This document shows positions 1-5,329 of a stretch of DNA of 8,580 bases, in pieces. Origin of the DNA: CAVXAE01 sp044225565 (GTDB lineage: Bacteria > Pseudomonadota > Gammaproteobacteria > Steroidobacterales > Steroidobacteraceae); NCBI GenBank assembly GCA_044225565.1, contig JBGAIL010000195.1, forward strand, positions 1-8,580, read 5' to 3'. Position 1 is the first letter of the stretch; the number at the start of each line of letters is the position of its first letter. The notes beneath the pieces were generated by a model. The model did not search any database and had not been told where the DNA came from. It was given only the letters and a program-made list of their open reading frames with translations. The position numbers were made by a program, and so were the translations under genes.

Positions 1-226
1 CGATGCTTTCATCCACGGGCTTGAGCGCTCCCACCGCCGGCGAGCGCAGCTTGATCTCCGCGATGAGGTCGAAGCCGTGGCCGGTGCGCCGCAGACGCGG
101 CGGCTCCGGAGTCTGCAATGCCCGGGCGACCAGCTGCGCTTCGGGAAGACTTCGTTTCGCTTCTTCGGCGCGCGCACGGCTGCGCTCAGCCATCTGGCGG
201 AGGAAATCCGGGGCTTCAGGGCTCAT
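1..226 (-). CDS. trpC: Indole-3-glycerol phosphate synthase, N-terminal part (runs off left edge)
   Basis: TrpC closes the indole ring: it converts carboxyphenylaminodeoxyribulose phosphate to indole-3-glycerol phosphate in the cytoplasmic tryptophan pathway. Only the first 75 codons are in the window. They begin MSPEAPDFLRQMAERSRARA and contain FDLIAEIKLRSPAVGAL. The E57-x-K59-x-x-S62-P63 spacing matches the family's E-x-K-x-x-S-P motif at the start of the TIM barrel, where the Glu and Lys are catalytic. The charged N-terminal helix before it is also typical. The ATG at 226 overlaps the trpD stop as ATGA, which fixes the start and implies translational coupling. The gene is fourth in the trpEGDC order. 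It has not been checked beyond the edge, so intactness is unknown. The family call is secure from motif, position and neighbours. Confidence 0.93.
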   Translation of the reverse strand, partial: MSPEAPDFLRQMAERSRARAEEAKRSLPEAQLVARALQTPEPPRLRRTGHGFDLIAEIKLRSPAVGALKPVDESI

Positions 227-1242
227 GCCGTCACCATCGAGAGTGTATCGACGACGCGCTTCGCAGCACCGCTGTCGATGGCGTGCGCGGCGCGTGCCAC
301 GGCCTCGCGGGGCGAGGCGCTCTCACCGGCCACTTCGAGCGCGAGCGCGGCACCGAGCAGCAGGCAGTCGCGATGCGCACCTCGTTCCTCTCCAGACAGC
401 ACGGCACGCAGCGCAGCTGCATTGTGCGCCGCATCGCCACCAGCGAGCTGCGCTGTCCGGCAACGCTTCAACCCGTAGTCCTCGGGCGAGCGCGTTTCCT
501 GCGTCACCTGCCCCGGATGCACGTCGAAAAGAGTGAAGGGCCCGACGGGTGTGGGCTCGTCCCAGCCTTCCGCGCCGTGGATCACGAAAGCCCGCTCGAT
601 GCCGAGCCCGGCGAGCGTGTCCGCCATGAGCTTCGCCACTTCGAGGCTATACGCGCCGAGCACGTGCAACGGCGGCTGCGCCGGATTGGAAAGCGGGCCG
701 AGGATGTTGAAGACGGTCCGCACGCCCAGCGCCGCGCGCACCGGCGCCACCGCCTTCATCGCGGGGTGGTAGTACGGCGCGAAGAGAAACGTGAAGTTCG
801 TTTCTGCCAGGCACTTCGCCGCGCCGCGCTCATCGAGCGGAAGCTTCAGCCCGAGGACCTCGAGCACATCCGCGCTGCCCGCGCGGCTGGAGACGGATCG
901 ATTCCCGTGCTTCACCACCGGCAGGCCGCAGGCCGCCGTCAGCAGCGAGGTTCCCGTGGAGATATTCAAACTGCCGGAAGCATCGCCACCCGTGCCGACG
1001 ATGTCGATCGCCCGCAGGCTCGCAGGAATCTCGGGACGCCGCGCGAGCTTGCGCATGGCGCGCGCGAACCCTCGCAACTCGTCGGCCACTACGCCTTTGC
1101 TGCGCAATGCGGCGAGGAGGGCGCCCGCCATGGCAGGTGCTTCCTCCGGATTCGTCAGGCGCGTGAGCAGCTCTTCGGCCTGCGATTCGGAGAGATCGCG
1201 ACGCTGCAGCAACTGCTCCAGGGCCTCACGCAGCGGCGACAC
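223..1242 (-). CDS. trpD: Anthranilate phosphoribosyltransferase
   Basis: TrpD transfers phosphoribose from PRPP to anthranilate, the second step of tryptophan synthesis, in the cytoplasm. The 339 residues match the usual length of stand-alone TrpD. Visible motifs are the PRPP/glycine loop GTGGD (83-87), NIST (93-96), KHGNRSVSSRAGSADVLE (111-128), and RTVFNILGPLSNPA (175-188). The metal-binding acidic pair is D228-E229, within GWDEPTPVGPF where many homologues have GLDE. The N-terminal helical part (LREALEQLLQRRDLS) is canonical and supports the GTG start at 1242. That start has a strong AAGGAG ribosome-binding site six bases upstream, inside trpG. The gene overlaps the trpG end by 17 bases and the trpC start by 4 bases. 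There is no TrpG fusion here, unlike the enterobacterial TrpGD protein. Confidence 0.97.
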   Translation of the reverse strand: MSPLREALEQLLQRRDLSESQAEELLTRLTNPEEAPAMAGALLAALRSKGVVADELRGFARAMRKLARRPEIPASLRAIDIVGTGGDASGSLNISTGTSLLTAACGLPVVKHGNRSVSSRAGSADVLEVLGLKLPLDERGAAKCLAETNFTFLFAPYYHPAMKAVAPVRAALGVRTVFNILGPLSNPAQPPLHVLGAYSLEVAKLMADTLAGLGIERAFVIHGAEGWDEPTPVGPFTLFDVHPGQVTQETRSPEDYGLKRCRTAQLAGGDAAHNAAALRAVLSGEERGAHRDCLLLGAALALEVAGESASPREAVARAAHAIDSGAAKRVVDTLSMVTA

Positions 1243-1819
1243 GCACGGCTCCTTCCAGGAAATTCTGCATGAGGCGCGGGCCTTCCGGCGTCAGCACGCT
1301 CTCGGGATGGAATTGCACGCCTTCCACCGCGAGCTGGCGATGCCTGACGCCCATGATCTCGCCTTCCGCCGTACGGGCCGTGACTTCCAGAACGCCTGGC
1401 AGGCTTTCGGGCTGCGCGATCAGCGAGTGGTAGCGGCCGACTTCGCAGGGCTGCGGAAGGCCGGCGAACAGGCCACGGCCGTCGTGATGCACCGGCGAGG
1501 TCTTGCCGTGCATCAGCCGGCCGGCGCGCACCACCTTGCCGCCGAACACCTCGACGATGGACTGGTGCCCGAGGCAGACGCCGAACACCGGGATGCGGCC
1601 GGCGAACGCGCGGATCATCTCCATGGAGACGCCGGCATCCTGCGGCGTGCCGGGACCTGGCGAGATGCACAGATGCGTAGGCTCCAGCGCCGTCGCCTCG
1701 GCCACCGTGATGGCGTCATTGCGATGGACGCGCACGTCCGCCCCGAGCACCAGGAAGGCCTGCACCAGGTTGTAGGTGAAGGAATCATAGTTGTCGACCA
1801 GCAGCAGGCGCGGTTTCAC
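1226..1819 (-). CDS. trpG: Anthranilate synthase component II (glutamine amidotransferase)
   Basis: TrpG hydrolyses glutamine and passes ammonia to TrpE, together forming anthranilate synthase. The 197 residues are the normal size of a class I (triad) amidotransferase subunit. The order of motifs is complete: VDNYDSFTYNL near the N-terminus, SPGPGTP (53-59, oxyanion region), the nucleophile C82 in GVCLGHQ, GKTSPVHH (105-112), and H171/E173 in GVQFHPESVLTPEG. The start is GTG at 1819, which overlaps the trpE stop as GTGA and has GGAGGAG just upstream inside trpE. Proteins of this type often also serve PabB in folate synthesis; whether this genome has a separate PabA cannot be seen here. Identity as TrpG rather than PabA rests on its place between trpE and trpD. 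Confidence 0.96.
   Translation of the reverse strand: MKPRLLLVDNYDSFTYNLVQAFLVLGADVRVHRNDAITVAEATALEPTHLCISPGPGTPQDAGVSMEMIRAFAGRIPVFGVCLGHQSIVEVFGGKVVRAGRLMHGKTSPVHHDGRGLFAGLPQPCEVGRYHSLIAQPESLPGVLEVTARTAEGEIMGVRHRQLAVEGVQFHPESVLTPEGPRLMQNFLEGAVRVAAA
1249..1254 (-). promoter_or_regulatory. Ribosome-binding site deciding the trpD GTG start
   Basis: AAGGAG lies on the minus strand inside the last codons of trpG, six bases before the GTG at 1242. It is the reason for choosing this GTG over a later in-frame start, and it gives trpD its own initiation signal despite the 17-base overlap. Confidence 0.8.
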
Positions 1820-3198
1820 AGCCCCTCCTCCGCCATTTCCAGTGCCCTGCGCAGCGCAGCGCTCTTGGCCAGCACCTCGTCATGCTCCGCGGAAGGCACG
1901 CTGTCCGCCACGACGCCCGCGCCGGCCTGATAGCTGTACTCGTCGCCGTTGAATACGAGCGTGCGGATGGTGATGGCCTGATCCATGTCGCCCTGCGCAC
2001 CGAAGTAGCCCACCGTGCCACCATACAGCCCGCGCGCGGTCGGCTCGAGTTCGTCGATGATCTGCATGGCACGCACTTTCGGCGCGCCGACCAGCGTTCC
2101 CGCCGGGAAGGTGGCGGCGAAGAGGTCGAATGCGTCGCGGCCGGGCGCGAGATCGCCGTTGACTCCGCTCACGATGTGCATCACGTGACTGTACCGTTCG
2201 ATGGCGCGATAGGGCTCGACGTGCACGCTGCCTGCCCGGGCGACGCGACCCAGATCGTTTCTCGCGAGATCCACGAGCATGACGTGTTCCGCGTTCTCCT
2301 TGGGATCGGCGAGCAGCTCGCTCTCGCGGGAAAGGTCCACCGCGACATCGTCCGCCCGCGGCCGCGTGCCTGCAATGGGACGCAGCTGCGCCTTGCCCCG
2401 ACTGAGCTTCACCAGCGCTTCGGGTGACGAACCGACGACCGACACGTCGCCGAGCTCGCAATAGTAGAGATAGGGCGAAGGATTGATGGAGCGCAGCGCG
2501 CGATACACCTCGAAGGGATGCAGCTGGTGCCGGCCGCCGAAGCGGGCCGAGAGCACGAGCTGGTAGACGTCTCCGGAAGCGATGTATTCCTGCGCGCGTT
2601 TGACTCCGGCCAGATACCGATCGCGACTGAAGGCCGCGGTGGGCTGGGCATAGCTCCCTGCCTTGCGCCCATTGGGTAGCGCACCGTGCAGCGCGCGAAC
2701 GACTTCCCTGCGCAAGGACTGCCGTTCGAGCTCGGACCCGTCGTGCAGCAGAGCGATGGCGTGGGTGAGATGGTCGAACACCAGCAGCGAACGCGGCGCG
2801 ATGTAGTGCAGGACCGGCGTGCCCCCTGGCGGCCCGGAAGACGGCAGACGCTCGAAGAATCGCACCACGTCGTAGCCGGCATAGCCGACGAGCCCGCCCG
2901 CGAGTGGCACGCCGGGAATTTCCGGCAAGGGCCGCGGCGCGCGGGCCATGGCATCGCGCAGGCCGGCCAGCAGCTGCGGAGCCGATTCCGGTACCGGCCG
3001 CAGCTCGGACCCGATGCGCAGACCTTCAGCGTCCAGCTTCACTTCGAGGCCATCCCCGAAGCCGATGAAGGAGTAGCGCGCGAGACGCTCCCCGCCTTCC
3101 ACGCTCTCGAGCAGGAAGCGGGGCCGGAACGAGGCGAGCTTCAGGAACGCCGAGACCGGTGTGTCCAGATCGCCCGATATATCGAATGGTGATTTCAT
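1816..3198 (-). CDS. trpE: Anthranilate synthase component I
   Basis: TrpE converts chorismate plus ammonia to anthranilate, the committed step of tryptophan synthesis. The 460 residues carry the N-terminal LLES motif (29-32), part of the tryptophan feedback site in the family, so allosteric inhibition is probably kept. The C-terminal chorismate-binding domain shows SSPE (257-260), PIAGTRPR (274-281), ENAEHVMLVDLARND (301-315), VMHIVS with the conserved His (H341), GAPKVRAMQIIDELEP (371-386) and MDQAITIRT (405-413). PIAGT, rather than the PIKGT of aminodeoxychorismate synthase, argues for TrpE over PabB. The ATG at 3198 lies 9 bases past the attenuator T-run. Its ribosome-binding site is weak, only a GGG close to the start. 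The stop overlaps the trpG start. Expression is governed by the upstream trpL attenuator. Confidence 0.97.
   Translation of the reverse strand: MKSPFDISGDLDTPVSAFLKLASFRPRFLLESVEGGERLARYSFIGFGDGLEVKLDAEGLRIGSELRPVPESAPQLLAGLRDAMARAPRPLPEIPGVPLAGGLVGYAGYDVVRFFERLPSSGPPGGTPVLHYIAPRSLLVFDHLTHAIALLHDGSELERQSLRREVVRALHGALPNGRKAGSYAQPTAAFSRDRYLAGVKRAQEYIASGDVYQLVLSARFGGRHQLHPFEVYRALRSINPSPYLYYCELGDVSVVGSSPEALVKLSRGKAQLRPIAGTRPRADDVAVDLSRESELLADPKENAEHVMLVDLARNDLGRVARAGSVHVEPYRAIERYSHVMHIVSGVNGDLAPGRDAFDLFAATFPAGTLVGAPKVRAMQIIDELEPTARGLYGGTVGYFGAQGDMDQAITIRTLVFNGDEYSYQAGAGVVADSVPSAEHDEVLAKSAALRRALEMAEEGL
1825..1831 (-). promoter_or_regulatory. Ribosome-binding site deciding the trpG GTG start
   Basis: GGAGGAG lies on the minus strand within the last codons of trpE, five bases before the GTG at 1819. 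Together with the GTGA stop/start overlap it fixes the trpG start. Confidence 0.8.
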
Positions 3199-3204
3199 GT
3201 GCCC

Positions 3205-3243
3205 AACAAAAAACCCATCCCGGTTGCGGACCGGAGATGGGTT
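3205..3243 (-). terminator. Intrinsic terminator (3:4) of the trp attenuator
   Basis: On the minus strand AACCCATC and CCGGT (3243-3230) pair with ACCGG and GATGGGTT (3224-3212). The stem has 13 base pairs with a single unpaired base (opposite-strand A at 3235) and a five-base loop (3229-3225). It runs straight into six T residues (3213-3208), two of them in the stem, then GTT. This is a classical Rho-independent terminator placed 9 bases before the trpE ATG, which only makes sense as a conditional attenuator. Confidence 0.9.
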
Positions 3244-3286
3244 CTGGTTTCTCGGAAACTTGTGGAGTCTTAGATCAGCGAGCCCA

Positions 3287-3311
3287 GCGCCCTTCTCCTC
3301 AGGAGAGGCGC
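3287..3311 (-). promoter_or_regulatory. Pause hairpin (1:2) of the trp attenuator
   Basis: On the minus strand GCGCC-TCTCC (3311-3302) pairs with GGAGA-GGCGC (3298-3294 and 3291-3287). The stem has ten base pairs with a two-base bulge (AG) on the 3' side and a three-base loop. The loop is exactly the trpL stop codon TGA (3301-3299). The 5' arm begins inside the third Trp codon, so a ribosome stalled there must unwind it. The 3' arm overlaps segment 2 of the antiterminator (3298-3290). Confidence 0.8.
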
Positions 3312-3346
3312 CACCACCAACGTGCGATGCGGAGCTGCTGCGACAT
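3299..3346 (-). CDS. trpL: trp operon leader peptide (15 aa, three tandem Trp codons)
   Basis: This is a short open frame encoding MSQQLRIARWWWRLS. Codons 10 to 12 (3319-3311 on the minus strand) are three consecutive TGG, a density expected only in a tryptophan-sensing leader peptide. It sits upstream of trpE on the same strand and is followed by a pause hairpin, an antiterminator partner and a terminator. The stop codon TGA forms the loop of the pause hairpin. Ribosome stalling at the Trp codons when charged tRNA-Trp is scarce would favour readthrough into trpE. No Shine-Dalgarno sequence precedes the ATG, and the probable promoter ends only 9 bases upstream. It is too short for ordinary gene callers. 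Its last codons are also the tail of a long unused frame opposite the lipoprotein gene. Confidence 0.93.
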   Translation of the reverse strand: MSQQLRIARWWWRLS

Positions 3347-3355
3347 AGGGCGCGG

Positions 3356-3385
3356 AGTATCGCTGCCGGGGCGGGACCCCGTCAA
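3356..3385 (-). promoter_or_regulatory. Probable sigma70 promoter of the trp operon
   Basis: On the minus strand, TTGACG (3385-3380, 5 of 6 to the -35 consensus) is followed after 18 bases by GATACT (3361-3356, 4 of 6 to the -10 consensus). The -10 box ends 9 bases before the trpL ATG. Transcription would be expected to start between about 3351 and 3346, so the leader mRNA has almost no 5' untranslated region. No clear palindromic TrpR-type operator was recognised over the promoter. The position directly upstream of trpL and the good -35 box support the call; the spacer is one base longer than optimal. Confidence 0.65.
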
Positions 3386-3424
3386 GAAAGCGGTTAAGAT
3401 GACGAACGATCCAGGGGGGCGGAA

Positions 3425-5266
3425 GTGGGCGGTCATCTCAGGTTGTGCTCGGGTCTCGCGCTCGCCGCATTGCTCGGCGCCTGCGGGGGTGGCGGTGACG
3501 GCTCGAGCGGCGAATCCCCGGCGCCACCGGTCACTCCGCCGGGCTCGCAGACCTCGGTCTCGCTCTCCCGCGCGACGATCTCCATCACCGATACGCCGAG
3601 CAGCGCCATCAACTCGAGCCTGGTGCGGCTCGACGTACGGGATCCGCCGGCCGGGGCGCTCTTCATCACGGCGCGCCATACCGGGAACACGATCGACCAC
3701 CTCACGCAAACCCGCCGGTCGGACACGCGGACGGACATCGACATCGAATTCAAGCCCGGCGCGGCGCTCGACGAAGGTGAGCACGAGGATACGGTGACGG
3801 TCGATGTCTGCTACGACGAAGCCTGCGAGCGCCCGGTCGACGGCAGCCCTCTCGAAGTCGACATCTCGTTCACGGTCATCACGCCGCTCTCGGTGTCGCT
3901 TGCCGACGCGGACCTGGACATCGACGGCAAGACCACGGAGACGTTCGAGCCTTTCGCGTCGGCCCAGATCCTGTTCGATGGCCCTCCCGTCGACGGCCCG
4001 TTCTACCGCGTCGCTTCGACGAAGGTAGGCATCGTCGACGTCAGCGTTCCCGACAGCGCGCCAACCGGCCAGCCCATCGACATCACCTTCAGGAGAGCGA
4101 GCGTCATCGGCGCCGGAGTGTACGAGGACGACGTGACGATCCAGGTCTGCTATGACTCGGGCTGCACTCGCGAAGTGCAAGGCAGTCCGCTCGCCGTACA
4201 TACCAGGCTGACGGTCCTGAACGATGCGCCCATCGAGGCGGACGTGGACCCGCTGACGGTCGCCACTCGCATCGGCCTGACTCACGATGTGGTCGACGCG
4301 GAATACAGCCGGGCGCTGGATGCCATCGTGATGGTGGCGACATGGCCGCGTAATGCGCTCTACGTCTACGACACGGCGACCGGCACCGAGCATGAGATGG
4401 ATCTGGGCCTGGAGCCTGCGGCCATCTCGATCGCGCCTGACGGACTTTCCGCGGCGGTCGGACACGACAGCGTGATAACCCACGTGACGGACCTGTCGCT
4501 CGTCGACCAGGTCGGCGCGCCTGCGCCACGCCTGCTGCACGTTTCCGCCAAGGTCCACGATCTCGTGCTGGACGGGCATGGCTACGTGCACGTGTTTCCC
4601 GAGGACACCGACGCATCGACGGCGGTGCATACGGTCGAAGTTGCAACGGACACCGAGCAGCTCGTGCCCGGCCTGGTCAACCGCGGGGCCCAGGCACGCC
4701 TCGATGCCTCGGGAAACTTCCTGTATGACCAGGACAACGGGTTCAGCGAGCTGCAGAAGATCGATGTCGCCACGGGCACGCCCGCGCTCGCCTATTTCTC
4801 GACGACCTTCGATACCCACCGGATGTGCACCGGCCTGTGGATGGGAGAGGCCGGCGACGCTCTCTATACCGGATGCGGCGTAGCAGTGTCCGCGGCAGCG
4901 ACGCAGGCGCAGGACATGGCTTACATCGGCACGCTCGACATCGCGCCGGGCGACGGTTCCTTCCATATCCGGTCGCTCAGCGACTCGGCCGGGACGCACG
5001 AGATCGTCACGGTCGAAACGCCGCTGGTGGACTGCTTCTCGGAGCAGAACTATGCGGATTGCTACGCCCACGTCGCCTTCTACGACAGCGGCACGCTCGC
5101 ACGCTCGGCGCTCCGTTCGATTCCGCCGGTCACGTTCGGCGACGAGAGATTCGCCGAGCATGGGCTCTTCGTCTTTCACCGCAGCGACGGCTCGAGCCGG
5201 TACCTGATCAGCAGGCTCTCGTTCATGAACGACCGTTCCCGCGAGTACTACCTCAGCACTTTCTGA
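3425..5266 (+). CDS. Predicted outer-membrane lipoprotein, two repeated Ig-like domains plus beta-propeller-like region
   Basis: Function unknown. The 613 residues begin with a lipoprotein signal peptide: R6, a hydrophobic stretch LALAALLGA, and lipobox L17-G-A-C20. Gly at +2 favours outer-membrane sorting. A flexible Gly/Ser/Pro linker follows (21-42). Two homologous beta-rich domains (about 43-151 and 155-264) each end in the same pattern, VCYDEACERPVDGSPLEV (128-145) and VCYDSGCTREVQGSPLAV (241-258), with Cys pairs C129/C134 and C242/C247 that may be disulfides outside the cytoplasm. The remainder (about 275-610) has short blade-like repeats such as NALYVYDTATG and AAISIAPDGLSAAVG, suggesting a YVTN/WD40-like propeller, with further close Cys pairs (C468/C484, C537/C546). 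The GTG start at 3425 follows an AGGGGG stretch and is required to place the signal peptide at the N-terminus. It is divergent from trp, with no evident functional link. Binding or adhesion at the cell surface is a guess. Confidence 0.85.
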   Translation: MGGHLRLCSGLALAALLGACGGGGDGSSGESPAPPVTPPGSQTSVSLSRATISITDTPSSAINSSLVRLDVRDPPAGALFITARHTGNTIDHLTQTRRSDTRTDIDIEFKPGAALDEGEHEDTVTVDVCYDEACERPVDGSPLEVDISFTVITPLSVSLADADLDIDGKTTETFEPFASAQILFDGPPVDGPFYRVASTKVGIVDVSVPDSAPTGQPIDITFRRASVIGAGVYEDDVTIQVCYDSGCTREVQGSPLAVHTRLTVLNDAPIEADVDPLTVATRIGLTHDVVDAEYSRALDAIVMVATWPRNALYVYDTATGTEHEMDLGLEPAAISIAPDGLSAAVGHDSVITHVTDLSLVDQVGAPAPRLLHVSAKVHDLVLDGHGYVHVFPEDTDASTAVHTVEVATDTEQLVPGLVNRGAQARLDASGNFLYDQDNGFSELQKIDVATGTPALAYFSTTFDTHRMCTGLWMGEAGDALYTGCGVAVSAAATQAQDMAYIGTLDIAPGDGSFHIRSLSDSAGTHEIVTVETPLVDCFSEQNYADCYAHVAFYDSGTLARSALRSIPPVTFGDERFAEHGLFVFHRSDGSSRYLISRLSFMNDRSREYYLSTF

Positions 5267-5318
5267 CGAGTATGGCCGCTGGCACCTGCCGTGCGGCACA
5301 ATCGACTCCTCTCACCGC

Positions 5319-5322
5319 GGAG
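5319..5322 (+). promoter_or_regulatory. Ribosome-binding site for the HerA-like ATPase
   Basis: GGAG seven bases before the ATG at 5330 supports this start. The in-frame GTG at 5291 has no comparable site and would add 13 residues unlike the family N-terminus. Confidence 0.6.
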
Positions 5323-5329
5323 CCGCGCC

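Larger units (their letters stand above)
3205..3346 (-). promoter_or_regulatory. trp operon attenuator (leader transcript region)
   Basis: The whole leader from the trpL start to the end of the terminator T-run forms a textbook ribosome-mediated attenuator. Pause hairpin (1:2) and terminator (3:4) can form together. The alternative 2:3 pairing, GGAGAAGGG (3298-3290) with CCCATCTCC (3241-3233), gives 8 of 9 Watson-Crick pairs and destroys both. A ribosome stalled on the Trp codons would cover the left arm of the pause hairpin and free segment 2, so antitermination follows. A ribosome that reaches the stop codon would cover much of segment 2, so the terminator forms. Pairings were read by eye; energies were not computed. 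Confidence 0.9.

Noticed and set aside
118..1272. A 384-codon plus-strand open frame opposite trpD
   Set aside because: It is antisense to a full-length trpD with all motifs, is rich in Arg, His and Ala, and has no recognisable domain. It is a mirror frame of GC-rich coding sequence.
791..1930. A 379-codon plus-strand frame opposite trpD, trpG and the end of trpE
   Set aside because: It is antisense to three recognisable genes and has low-complexity composition with no domain.
3247..3259. Small hairpin GTTTC-CGA-GAAAC in the trp leader between segments 2 and 3
   Set aside because: Five base pairs with a three-base loop. It is possible spacer structure, but it is not needed for the attenuation switch and there is no evidence for a role.
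3372..3400. Possible plus-strand promoter for the lipoprotein gene (TAAGAT at 3395-3400)
   Set aside because: The -10 match is only 4 of 6 and no acceptable -35 box lies 16-18 bases upstream. A promoter must exist near here, but the sequence does not single one out.
5287..5298. Small palindrome TGCCG-TG-CGGCA after the lipoprotein gene as a terminator
   Set aside because: The stem is five pairs with a two-base loop and no T-run follows; this is common by chance at this GC content.
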